Positions 17,097-24,948 of a DNA stretch of 64,000 nucleotides are shown here, piece after piece. Within the stretch, counting starts at the first letter, position 1, and the number at the start of each line of letters is the position of its first letter. A program made the position numbers and the translations under genes. Source of the stretch: Salinarimonas sp052380005 (GTDB lineage: Bacteria > Pseudomonadota > Alphaproteobacteria > Rhizobiales > Beijerinckiaceae); NCBI GenBank assembly GCA_052380005.1, contig JBQTCJ010000003.1; one strand, written 5' to 3'. Under the pieces are notes generated by a model. The model did not search any database. It was given only the letters and a program-made list of their open reading frames with translations, and had not been told where the DNA came from.

Positions 17097-17249
17097 CGCA
17101 TCGCCGGCCGCCTTCCCGCCGCGAGCGAGCCTCCCGACGGCCACGATGTCGCAGCCCATGCCCGGGGACCCGGAAAGGCGAGACGACGCCACCTGCGATA
17201 ATGCAATACGCCGGCAAATGAAGCGAAAACGTTAGACCACTAAGTATAG

Positions 17250-17267
17250 TCGTCAAAAAACTGTTAC
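17250..17267 (+). promoter_or_regulatory. candidate Pho box upstream of phnD
   Basis: An 18-bp match to the rhizobial PhoB site made of two 7-bp half-sites around a 4-bp A/T spacer: TCGTCAA, AAAA, CTGTTAC. By my alignment 13 of 18 positions agree with CTGTCAT-N4-CTGTCAT type consensus. It lies 78 bp before phnD in an AT-rich island that also holds TATAGT at 17245-17250. Phosphate-starvation control of phn transporters by PhoB is well established in related species. Confidence 0.55.
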
Positions 17268-17344
17268 CGAGCCCCAATAGAGCGTGATCGCGCGGCGTTG
17301 AGCGCCGCTATCCCGCACGTTCTACAGGATCGGAGACGACCTCC

Positions 17345-18268
17345 ATGTTCCGCACCCTTCTCGCCGGCACGGCCGCCGCCGTCGCGCTCGTCGCCGCCGC
17401 TCCCGCCTTCGCCCAGGACTGGAAGCAGGATCTCCCCGTGTTCCGCATCGGCCTGCTCGGCGGCGAGAACGAGGCGGACCGCCTGCGCAACAACGAGTGC
17501 CTGATCGAGTCGCTCGGCTCGCGCCTCGGCGTTCCCGTCGAGCTGTTCCCGGCGCCGGACTACGCCGGCGTGATGCAGGGCCTGCTCGCCGACCAGCTCG
17601 AGATGTCGTTCCTGGGTGCCTCGGCCTATGCCGGCATCTACCTGCAGGATCCCGAGGCGGTGGAGCCGGTGTTCGTCGGCGCCGAGGCCGACGGGTCGCT
17701 CGGCTACAAGTCGGTGATGTACGTGCGTGCCGACAGCGGCATCACCTCGCTCGCCGAGCTCGAGGGCAAGTCCCTCGCCTACGCCGACCCGAACTCGACC
17801 TCCGGGTATCTCGTGCCGCGCGCCGAGCTGCAGGCGCAGGGCATCGACGACGAGGCGTACTTCTCCAACGTCGGCTTCGGCGGCGGGCACGAGCAGGCGG
17901 TCACCGCCGTGCTCAACGGCCAGTACGACGCGGGCGTCACGTGGGTCTCCGGCATCGGCGATTCGGCCGAGGGCTACACCCGCGGCAACCTGCGTCGCAT
18001 GATCGACAACGGCCTGCTGAACATGGCCGACCTGCGCATCATCTGGGAGTCGAACCTGATCCCGAACGGCCCGGCGGTCCTGCGCAAGGACATCCCGGCC
18101 GAGGTGCGCGAGATCGTCGTCGACTACCTCGCCACCCAGCACGAGACCGATCGCGACTGCTACGTCAGCGTCTCCTTCGGCGACGGCCAGGGCTGGGCGC
18201 CGGTCGACCATTCCTTCTTCGAGGGCGTGGTCGCCATGCGCCGCGCGGAGCTCGAAGGCTCGCGCTGA
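17345..18268 (+). CDS. phnD: phosphonate ABC transporter substrate-binding protein
   Basis: 307 residues. The Sec signal peptide at 1-23 ends APAFAQ. The mature protein has the PhnD core: FRIGLLGGENEADRL, MSFLGASAYA, YADPNSTSGYLVPRAEL and GFGGGHEQAVTAVLNGQYDAGVTWVSG, the ligand-binding loops of this family. It captures phosphonates or phosphate/phosphite esters in the periplasm for PhnC/PhnE. It is first in the operon, after a candidate Pho box, and is separated from phnC by 102 bp containing a strong hairpin. No C-P lyase genes are in the window. Confidence 0.93.
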   Translation: MFRTLLAGTAAAVALVAAAPAFAQDWKQDLPVFRIGLLGGENEADRLRNNECLIESLGSRLGVPVELFPAPDYAGVMQGLLADQLEMSFLGASAYAGIYLQDPEAVEPVFVGAEADGSLGYKSVMYVRADSGITSLAELEGKSLAYADPNSTSGYLVPRAELQAQGIDDEAYFSNVGFGGGHEQAVTAVLNGQYDAGVTWVSGIGDSAEGYTRGNLRRMIDNGLLNMADLRIIWESNLIPNGPAVLRKDIPAEVREIVVDYLATQHETDRDCYVSVSFGDGQGWAPVDHSFFEGVVAMRRAELEGSR

Positions 18269-18285
18269 TCGTCGTATCCGACGGG

Positions 18286-18314
18286 ACGGACCCTCGCCGC
18301 GAGCGGGGGTCCGT
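18286..18314 (+). other. intra-operon hairpin between phnD and phnC
   Basis: Perfect 8-bp stem ACGGACCC/GGGTCCGT around a 13-base, GC-rich loop that can itself fold. It begins 17 bp past the phnD stop and lacks a T-tract. Such elements commonly stabilise the binding-protein part of ABC operon mRNA or attenuate downstream expression; that role is inferred here. Confidence 0.55.
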
Positions 18315-18370
18315 CGCGTTCGTCCGGTGCGTGCACAACCGGCCCGAGCCCACCACCCCGCGAGGACGTC

Positions 18371-19198
18371 ATGCTCGAATTCAAGGCGCTCACGAAGCGC
18401 TTCAACTCCAACGTCGCCGTCGACGCGGTCACCCTGACCATTCCCCAGGGTCAGATGGTCGGCGTCATCGGGCGCTCCGGCGCGGGCAAGTCGACGCTCC
18501 TGCGCATGATCAACCGGCTGAACGACCCCTCCGGCGGCGCGCTGCTCTACAAGGGCGTCGACGTCGCGAAGCTCGAGGGCGCGGCGCTGCGCAAGTGGCG
18601 CTCCGACTGCGCCATGGTGTTCCAGCAGTTCAACCTCGTCGGGCGGCTGAACGTCATCACCAACGTGATGACCGGGCGCCTGCACGAGCACGGCCTCGTC
18701 TCCTCCATGCTGCAGATGTTCTCTGCCCGCGAGCGCGCCTTCGCGATCCGTGCGCTCGATCGGCTCGGCATGGCGCACACGGCGCTCCAGCAGACGGATA
18801 CGCTCGCGGGCGGACAGATGCAGCGCGTGGCCATCGCCCGCGCGCTCGTCCAGGAGCCGGAGATCCTGCTCGCCGACGAGCCGATCGCCTCACTCGACCC
18901 GCTCAACGCCAAGGTCGTGATGGACGCGCTGCGCGCCATCAACGTCGAGGACGGCCTCACCGTCATCTGCAATCTGCATACGCTCGACACGGCGCGCGCC
19001 TATTGCGACCGCATCATCGGCATGCAGGGCGGGCGCGTCGTGTTCGACGGCGCCGCGTACGAGCTCACCGACGAAGCCGCCCGCGAGATCTACGGCGCCG
19101 AAGCGGGCGAGGCCTTCCAGGAGGGCCTGACCTCGACGTCGCTCGGCGGTCACTCGCGGCCGGCGCCGGCGCCCGTGCGTGCCGCGGCCGTGGGCTGA
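18371..19198 (+). CDS. phnC: phosphonate ABC transporter ATP-binding protein
   Basis: 275 residues. Walker A GRSGAGKST is at 34-42, Q-loop in VFQQFNLV, signature LAGGQMQR, Walker B ILLADEP and H-loop NLHTLD. The signature has Ala where LSGGQ is usual. The C-terminal tail after about 255 (SRPAPAPVRAAAVG) is a low-complexity extension. It energises import together with the two PhnE permeases encoded directly downstream. ATG 18371 fits the family N-terminus. Confidence 0.93.
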   Translation: MLEFKALTKRFNSNVAVDAVTLTIPQGQMVGVIGRSGAGKSTLLRMINRLNDPSGGALLYKGVDVAKLEGAALRKWRSDCAMVFQQFNLVGRLNVITNVMTGRLHEHGLVSSMLQMFSARERAFAIRALDRLGMAHTALQQTDTLAGGQMQRVAIARALVQEPEILLADEPIASLDPLNAKVVMDALRAINVEDGLTVICNLHTLDTARAYCDRIIGMQGGRVVFDGAAYELTDEAAREIYGAEAGEAFQEGLTSTSLGGHSRPAPAPVRAAAVG

Positions 19199-19202
19199 CG
19201 CG

Positions 19203-20138
19203 ATGTCCGCGCACGCGCTCGCCTCCTCCGCCGCCGGGCCGGACGCACCCGACGCCGTCGCCCTGTTCGAGACGCATCGCAAGGCGCTGATCCGCCAGAA
19301 GATGTGGACGAACCTCCTGTTCCTGGCGCTCTTCCTCGCGATGCTCGCCTGGTCGATCGACGTCTCACGCTTCTTCCCGGAGCGGCTGGCGCAGGGCGTG
19401 CCGCGCATCTTCGAGTATTTCGGCACGATCCTGCCCGGCCTCGAATGGGACAAGCTCTTCCTGCCCCGCGGCGAGGACGGGCGTGCGGTGCCCGGTTCGC
19501 TGACGTTCTGGTACTCGGACCTCGACAAGTACCTGCGCCTCATCTTCGAGACGATCCTGATGGCGATCACGGCGACGATCCTCGGCGCCGCGGCGGCCTT
19601 CGCGCTCTGCTTCCCCGCAGCGCGCAACCTCGCGCCGAAGGGATGGGTCGGCGTCGCCTGCCGGCGCCTGCTCGAGGTCTTCCGTGGCGTGCCGGAGATC
19701 CTGTATGCCCTCGTCCTCGTCTTCGCGGTCGGCATCGGGCCGCTCGCCGGCGTCATCGCCATCGCGATCCACACCGCCGGCGCGCTGGGCAAGCTCTTCG
19801 CGGAGGTGAACGAGAACGCCTCGATGCGCCCCGTCGACGGCATCCGCTCGGTGGGCGGCACATGGTTCGAGGAGGTGCGCTACGGCATCCTGCCGCAGGT
19901 CCTGCCGAACTTCGCCTCCTACACGCTGCTGCGTTTCGAGATCAACGTGCGCGCCTCCTCGATCGTCGGCTTCGTCGGCGCGGGCGGGATCGGGGCCGAG
20001 CTCAACCACGTGATCAGCTTCTTCTCGGACGACCGCGTGCTCGCCGTGCTGATCCTCGTCGTGCTGACCGTGACCTGCATCGACCTGATCTCCGAGCGCG
20101 TACGCCACGCCTTCATCGGGCTGGAGAACCTGAAATGA
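19203..20138 (+). CDS. phnE: phosphonate ABC transporter permease, first PhnE
   Basis: 311 residues. A cytoplasmic N-terminus leads to one helix at about 40-58, then a periplasmic loop, then a MetI-like core of about five helices at 115-305. The EAA-type loop reads VDGIRSVGGTWFEEVRYGILPQVLP, where PhnC docks. MSAHAL at 19203 is taken as start, 4 bp after the phnC stop; an upstream in-frame start would overlap phnC. It shares ATGA with the second permease gene, which points to a heterodimeric channel. Confidence 0.92.
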   Translation: MSAHALASSAAGPDAPDAVALFETHRKALIRQKMWTNLLFLALFLAMLAWSIDVSRFFPERLAQGVPRIFEYFGTILPGLEWDKLFLPRGEDGRAVPGSLTFWYSDLDKYLRLIFETILMAITATILGAAAAFALCFPAARNLAPKGWVGVACRRLLEVFRGVPEILYALVLVFAVGIGPLAGVIAIAIHTAGALGKLFAEVNENASMRPVDGIRSVGGTWFEEVRYGILPQVLPNFASYTLLRFEINVRASSIVGFVGAGGIGAELNHVISFFSDDRVLAVLILVVLTVTCIDLISERVRHAFIGLENLK

Positions 20139-20992
20139 GGACGTTCACCCTCGCCGCCATCGGTCCCGCCGAGATCGAGGCGGCGCGCGCCGACAACCCG
20201 AAGGCCTTCGGCGACCCGCGCAGGCGCGCCCTCGTCGTCGGCTCGTGGGCCGTGATCCTGGGCTACCTGCTCTACTCGCTGTGGCTGTTCGAGTTCTGGA
20301 AGCTGTTCGCGTCCTCCGAGAACGCCCTGCGCATGATCACGCGCATGTTCGTCTGGCAGGGCATGGACACCTGGATGTACGCCCAGATCTACACGGGCAT
20401 CGCGGAGACGATCGCGATGGCCTTCCTGGGCACGCTGCTCGCGACCATCCTCGCGCTCTTCATCGCCTTCGCGGCGGCGCGCAACACGATGCCGCTGTTC
20501 CTGCCGCGCCAGGCGACGCGCCGCGTGCTCGACGTGCTGCGCGGCGTCGACCAGGTGATCTGGGGCCTCGTCTTCGTGCGCGCCGTCGGGCTCGGCCCGC
20601 TCGCGGGCGTGCTCGCGATCTTCGTCTCGGACACCGGAACGCTGGCGAAGCTCTATTCCGAGGCGATCGAGAACATCGACAGGAAGCAGGTCGAGGGCGT
20701 CACCTCCACCGGCGCGGACGGCGTGCGCACGATCCGCTACGGCATCCTGCCGCAGATCCTGCCGGTGTTCATCTCGCTGTCGCTCTACTCCTTCGAGTCG
20801 AGCACCCGCTCGGCGACGATCCTCGGCCTCGTCGGCGCCGGCGGCGTCGGCATGGTCATCATCGAGCGCTTCCGCGCCGGCCTCTTCGATCAGGTGGCCT
20901 TCGTGGTGATCAACGTGCTCGTCGTCATCGCGGTGATCGACTGGGTATCGGCCAAGATCCGCCGACGCTTCATCGGCGAGCGGGGGCATTGA
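20135..20992 (+). CDS. phnE: phosphonate ABC transporter permease, second PhnE
   Basis: 285 residues, paralogous to the preceding permease. One helix lies at about 33-52 and a five-helix MetI core at 85-275, with the EAA loop VEGVTSTGADGVRTIRYGILPQILP. It starts inside the preceding stop (ATGA). Two adjacent phnE genes are common in alphaproteobacterial phnCDEE operons. The operon ends here without any phosphonate-degrading enzyme, so the imported compound must be handled by genes elsewhere. Confidence 0.92.
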   Translation: MRTFTLAAIGPAEIEAARADNPKAFGDPRRRALVVGSWAVILGYLLYSLWLFEFWKLFASSENALRMITRMFVWQGMDTWMYAQIYTGIAETIAMAFLGTLLATILALFIAFAAARNTMPLFLPRQATRRVLDVLRGVDQVIWGLVFVRAVGLGPLAGVLAIFVSDTGTLAKLYSEAIENIDRKQVEGVTSTGADGVRTIRYGILPQILPVFISLSLYSFESSTRSATILGLVGAGGVGMVIIERFRAGLFDQVAFVVINVLVVIAVIDWVSAKIRRRFIGERGH

Positions 20993-21116
20993 CCATCCGC
21001 CTTGGGTGCGACCCTCGAGAGGTCACGCGGCCCGCTCCGTCGATTTTTCGAGCGGCGAGGGATTAAGATCGCTGTCCGTGCGTAATTGCCTTCGAGAGCA
21101 ACGACGGACGGGCTCG

Positions 21117-21629
21117 ATGGGCGACGCCTCGGAGATCACGGCACACGTACGAAGCCTGCGGCGCTACGCGCTCCAGCTGACCCGCTCGCGCGACGCCGCG
21201 GACGATCTCGTGCAGGAATGCCTGGCACGCGCGATCGCGAACGCGTCGACCCTGAAGCCCGGGCTGCCGGTCCGCCCCTGGCTCTTCCGGATCCTGCACA
21301 ATCTCCACGTCGGCGAGCAGCGCAAGCTGCGGCTGCGCAGGGCGGCGCTGCTCCATCCTTCGGACGACGAAGTCCCCGCGCCGCAGGACGATTCGCTCGA
21401 GCTGCGTGCCGTCCTCGACGCGGTCGCGCGACTGCCCGACGAGCAGAGGGCCGCGCTCCACCTCGTCGCGGTCGAGGGCATGTCGTACCAGGAGGCCGCA
21501 CGCGTCCTGGAAGTTCCCGTGGGAACCCTGATGTCGCGCCTCGCACGGGCGCGAGAGGCACTGAGGCGCGCGCTGCAGCGGCCCGGGGCTGCCTCCCTGC
21601 AGATCGTGGGAGGGCGTGATGTCCGATGA
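21117..21629 (+). CDS. ECF-type RNA polymerase sigma factor
   Basis: 170 residues. Region 2 lies at about 10-75, with DAADDLVQECLARAI (core binding/-10 recognition) and PWLFRILHN. Region 4 lies at about 100-155, with LPDEQRAALHLVAVEGMSYQEAARVLEVPVGTLMSRLARARE, a helix-turn-helix for the -35 element. ATG 21117 was chosen to match family length; the frame is open earlier. It overlaps the anti-sigma gene by 11 bp, the usual arrangement. I do not see PhyR or NepR, so it is not proven to be the EcfG general stress factor. Confidence 0.9.
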   Translation: MGDASEITAHVRSLRRYALQLTRSRDAADDLVQECLARAIANASTLKPGLPVRPWLFRILHNLHVGEQRKLRLRRAALLHPSDDEVPAPQDDSLELRAVLDAVARLPDEQRAALHLVAVEGMSYQEAARVLEVPVGTLMSRLARAREALRRALQRPGAASLQIVGGRDVR

Positions 21630-22392
21630 GCCGACCGAAGCCGACCTCCATCGCTGGCTCGACGGCGAGCTCGGCTCCGCGGACGCGGCGCGAATCGAGG
21701 CGTTCCTCGAACGGGACGAGCGAACGCGCGCCCGCCTGGCCGATTATGCCCGCAACGACCAGCTCCTGCGCTCCGCGCTCGCGACGGACGACGTGGCCGA
21801 GCCGTCCCCGGCGATCGACGATCTCGAGCGGCGCCTCTCGGGGCGGCTTCGCAGGAGGGGCGTACGCCCGATCGCGGCGCTTCTCGTCGCGTCGGCAGCC
21901 GCCTTCGTGGCGGGTGTGGCGACCTATCCCGTGCTCCAGGGGATCGTCCCCTGGCGTGTCCCGCCGGTCGTCGAGGCGGCGATCCGTGCGCACGACGTCC
22001 TCGAGACGACCAGCCGGGTGGAGGTGCCCGCATCCGCTCGCGCCGAGCTCGTCGAGCGACTGGAGCGTCATCTCGGTGCCGACGTCCTCGTGCCGGACCT
22101 CGCCGCGGTCGGGCTGAGTCTCGTGGGCGGTCGCCTGCTCGTCGCGGACGAGGGGCCGCTCGCGCAGATCGTCTACGAGGACGTCCGCGGCTCGCGCCTG
22201 AGCGTGTACTTCGCCGGTGCCGACACGGTCGAGCAGGACGAGATCACGCTCGTCGAGGTCGAGGACCTCACGGCGGGATACTGGCAGGGGCGCACGCTCG
22301 CCTACAGCGTGATCGCCGACATGGACCCCGAGATCCTGCGCCAGGTCGCGATCGAGGTCTCGGCCGCGGTCGAGGCCGCACCCAGGAGCTGA
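21619..22392 (+). CDS. anti-sigma factor, transmembrane
   Basis: 257 residues. The N-terminal segment EADLHRWLDGELGSADAARIEAFLERDERTRARLADY is the short helical domain that grips ECF sigma factors; it lacks the HXXXCXXC zinc motif. One transmembrane helix lies at about 90-112 (ALLVASAAAFVAGVATYPVLQG), followed by a periplasmic sensing domain to 257. GGGAGG stands before ATG 21619. Coding overlap with the sigma gene fits tight 1:1 coupling. The signal sensed is unknown. Confidence 0.87.
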   Translation: MSDEPTEADLHRWLDGELGSADAARIEAFLERDERTRARLADYARNDQLLRSALATDDVAEPSPAIDDLERRLSGRLRRRGVRPIAALLVASAAAFVAGVATYPVLQGIVPWRVPPVVEAAIRAHDVLETTSRVEVPASARAELVERLERHLGADVLVPDLAAVGLSLVGGRLLVADEGPLAQIVYEDVRGSRLSVYFAGADTVEQDEITLVEVEDLTAGYWQGRTLAYSVIADMDPEILRQVAIEVSAAVEAAPRS

Positions 22393-22412
22393 CTCACATC
22401 GAGGAGGTATGC

Positions 22413-22877
22413 ATGCTGTCGTCGATGAGCCCCAAGCTGATCGCCGGTGCGATCATCGTTCCCGCCGTCGCTGTTTTCGCGACGTGGTCTCTCGCATCGA
22501 ACGCGGCGAGACCCGAGCTCACCACGGTGACCCAACAGGGATGCGGCGCGCCGGTGAATTTCGCGCTGCCGCTGCGCACGTCACGGGAAGCGGCTCCGAC
22601 GGTCCTCGTCACGTACGGGCCCGTGGAGCTGACGGCGGCCGAGCCCGTGTCCCTCGGCTTCGACCCCACGCTGACGGCGGCGAACGAGGTCGCGATGAAC
22701 GACGGCGCCCTCGTGCTGCCGATGACGTTCGGCACCGACCGCCTCTCGCCGAAGGCGATCCGCGTGAACTGCCGCGACGGTGCCGTGACCTCGGTCCGCT
22801 ACGAACGCGACCGGACCGTCCGGAACTTCAACGTGGTTCGCACGACGCCGGAAGTGGTCGGCGATCCGCAGACCTGA
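22413..22877 (+). CDS. exported protein of unknown function, sigma-factor operon
   Basis: 154 residues with a very strong ribosome site (GAGGAGGT) upstream. The N-terminus is a signal peptide or anchor at about 8-30. The mature part is beta-rich with two Cys (QQGCGAPVNF and VNCRDGAV) that could pair. I do not recognise it. It follows the anti-sigma stop by 20 bp, so it may be a target or periplasmic partner of the sigma/anti-sigma pair. Confidence 0.7.
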   Translation: MLSSMSPKLIAGAIIVPAVAVFATWSLASNAARPELTTVTQQGCGAPVNFALPLRTSREAAPTVLVTYGPVELTAAEPVSLGFDPTLTAANEVAMNDGALVLPMTFGTDRLSPKAIRVNCRDGAVTSVRYERDRTVRNFNVVRTTPEVVGDPQT

Positions 22878-22890
22878 GGCTCCACCGCGA

Positions 22891-22919
22891 GCGGGCGACG
22901 CGCCGCGTCGTTCGCCCGC
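22891..22919 (+). terminator. hairpin after the sigma-factor operon
   Basis: Seven-bp stem GCGGGCG/CGCCCGC, 22891-22897 with 22913-22919, extended by partial inner pairing of ACG/CGT. It begins 13 bp past the exported-protein stop. No T-tract. Confidence 0.4.
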
Positions 22920-22936
22920 GCAACTCCGTCGAGACG

Positions 22937-23227
22937 ATGCCCCTCCGCCTTCGCCCCCTACGCGACCTTCTCGCCCGATCCGTCCCGGTGAAGCTGCCGG
23001 GTTCGGACCCCCCGCGCCCGCGGCTTCTGACGTGCCGCCGATGTGGCGGTGGGCGCTTCTACGAGCTTCCGACCAAGGGGATCTGCACCCTGCTGCGTTG
23101 CGCCGACGAAAGCTGCGCGCAGTGGCACGAGGCGGCCCCGATGCTCGGCCATCTCGAGCCGGCCGACATCGAACCCGCCGTCGACGCGGCTGCGCTCGAC
23201 GGGCCGCGCCAAGTCTACGTGGATTAG
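22937..23227 (+). CDS. small zinc-ribbon-like protein
   Basis: 96 residues. A basic N-terminus (LRLRPLRDLLARSVPVKLPG) precedes a four-Cys arrangement, CRRCGGGRFYEL then CTLLRCADESC, which reads as a zinc ribbon. There is no recognised family or catalytic motif. The ribosome site is weak, so the start is uncertain. Coding is supported by the Cys pattern and codon bias, not by homology I can recall. It lies between the sigma operon and the histidine kinase. Confidence 0.5.
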   Translation: MPLRLRPLRDLLARSVPVKLPGSDPPRPRLLTCRRCGGGRFYELPTKGICTLLRCADESCAQWHEAAPMLGHLEPADIEPAVDAAALDGPRQVYVD

Positions 23228-23343
23228 CGATGCCGTCGCGACCGCGCCGCGTCGACGGCACGCGACCGGCCGAGTGACGAAGTGCTTGTCGGCCGCCGCG
23301 GACGTGAGATCATGTGATCCCCACCATTGATTCGGAGGTCGCG

Positions 23344-24696
23344 ATGCACGGCCGCGATGGTGCCTCGCGTCTCCGCCATACTTGGCTCGCCGCGTTCGTC
23401 GCCGTGGCCTGCATCGCGGCGGCGATGGTGTTCGTCAATTCGTGGGCGGAAGACCGCGTCCGCGCGTCGCTCGAGGCTCGCAGCTCGATCGAGCGGCTGC
23501 ATCGGGCCGTCATCGAGGCGGAGCGGGCGCAGCGTGCCTACATCCTGACCCGGGATCGAGAATATCTCGCGGACGCCAACGAGGCGCGGGCGAAGCTGGA
23601 CGGGCTCGCCGACACGGTTCGGGACGTCGTGGCGCGCAACGCCATCGAGAGCCGGGCCGTCGACGACCTGTTCGCACTCGTGGACGAGCGGGACGCCCAG
23701 CTCGCGGCGGCCGTCGAGGTCTTCGAGGCCGAGGGTGCGGCCGCGGCCGCGGAGGCCGTGCGCAGGAACGAGATCCGCCGGACGTCGGCGCGGATCTTCG
23801 ACATCGTCACGTCGATCGACGAGGAGGAGAATCGAATCCTCGCGGGCCGCGAGCGAGATGCCGGCGTGTTCCGCGCCCTGCTGATGCTCGCGATCGTCGG
23901 TGTCGGCGGCGTCGCCGTGCTCGTGACGATCTCGGGACTTCGCGAGGAGCAACGCCTCGCCGCGCGCCTCGACGCCGCCAACCGGGACCTGGAGCGTCGC
24001 GTGGACGAGCGGACGCGCGAGCTCGAGGTCGAGCGTGCGCGCATCGAGCATCTGCTGCGCGACCTCGGGCACCGGGTCGGCAACAATCTCTCCATGGTCT
24101 CCTCGTTCCTGCTGCTGGAGGCGCTGAAGTCGGACGACGAGCGGGTGAGAGCCGCGCTGGAACGAGCCCACCGCCGCATCCTCGGGATCGCGTCCGCGCA
24201 GCGTCGGTTGCGGATCGAGGCCGGCTCGGCGCATGTCGATGCGCAGGCCTATCTCGCCGCGATCGTGGAGGACGTACGGGAGATCCTGGTCGCTGAGGGT
24301 GTCGTCCTCGATCTGGCCTGCGAGCCCGTCGACCTGCGCGGTGCGGACGCCGTCGCGCTCGGCATCATCGCCAACGAGCTGATCACGAATGCGCTCAAGC
24401 ACGCCTTTCCTGACGGCACGGGCCGCATAACGGTGTCGCTGCGCACGCGCGAGGGCGCTGTGATGCTCGAGGTCGCCGACGACGGCCGCGGGCTCCCCAC
24501 GGAGGATGCCGGTGGCTTGGGAGGCCTCCTGGTCCGCTCGATGGTCGCCGCGCTCGGCGGGAGGGCGGCGACATCGATGGCGGGGCGAGGAGATCGCCCC
24601 GGGACGCGGTGGACGATCGGCTTTCCCCATCGTCATCCGGACGGCTCGCCTCTGGCCACCGCCGCGGGGCACGAGGAGATGCGGCGGGCGGGCTGA
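23344..24696 (+). CDS. CHASE3-containing sensor histidine kinase, HisKA_2 type
   Basis: 450 residues. Transmembrane helices at about 13-32 and 180-200 flank a helical CHASE3-like periplasmic domain; RAQRAYILTRDREYL is its typical signature. A short coiled coil follows, then HisKA_2 with phospho-acceptor His in GHRVGNNLSMVSSFLLLEAL. The HATPase_c domain has N-box NELITNALKHAF and G-box VADDGRGLP. GGAGG precedes ATG 23344. HisKA_2/HWE kinases often feed the alphaproteobacterial general stress pathway. No response regulator is adjacent, so this is an orphan. Confidence 0.9.
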   Translation: MHGRDGASRLRHTWLAAFVAVACIAAAMVFVNSWAEDRVRASLEARSSIERLHRAVIEAERAQRAYILTRDREYLADANEARAKLDGLADTVRDVVARNAIESRAVDDLFALVDERDAQLAAAVEVFEAEGAAAAAEAVRRNEIRRTSARIFDIVTSIDEEENRILAGRERDAGVFRALLMLAIVGVGGVAVLVTISGLREEQRLAARLDAANRDLERRVDERTRELEVERARIEHLLRDLGHRVGNNLSMVSSFLLLEALKSDDERVRAALERAHRRILGIASAQRRLRIEAGSAHVDAQAYLAAIVEDVREILVAEGVVLDLACEPVDLRGADAVALGIIANELITNALKHAFPDGTGRITVSLRTREGAVMLEVADDGRGLPTEDAGGLGGLLVRSMVAALGGRAATSMAGRGDRPGTRWTIGFPHRHPDGSPLATAAGHEEMRRAG

Positions 24697-24807
24697 CTGC
24701 CGCTCGCGCCTCGATGCGCTCCGGCCATCCTGCGAAAAGAACGTGGCGGCTCATCGCAGCTTCATGCGCGGGCACGGCCGTGACGCGATCGGTCGCAGCT
24801 CGAAGGC

Positions 24808-24836
24808 GGGACAGGACAGAATTCCCGCCCTATGAT
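24808..24836 (+). promoter_or_regulatory. candidate sigma70 promoter for tamA
   Basis: GGGACA (24808-24813), 17 bp, TATGAT (24831-24836), followed by TGCGTAATTGCC. The elements lie about 112 bp upstream of tamA. A perfect 7-bp inverted repeat, GGCGGGA/TCCCGCC (24805-24811 and 24823-24829), overlaps the spacer and could be an operator. The 252-bp gap after the histidine kinase holds nothing else I can identify. Confidence 0.4.
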
Positions 24837-24948
24837 GCGTAATTGCCACGACGAGGGTTTCGTGCTGATCTCGGGGTTCACGGGGGAGCGGGCGACCTTA
24901 TAACCGGCTGCGGCGCGTGGATGAGCGCCGATCGCTGCGGGGACGTGT

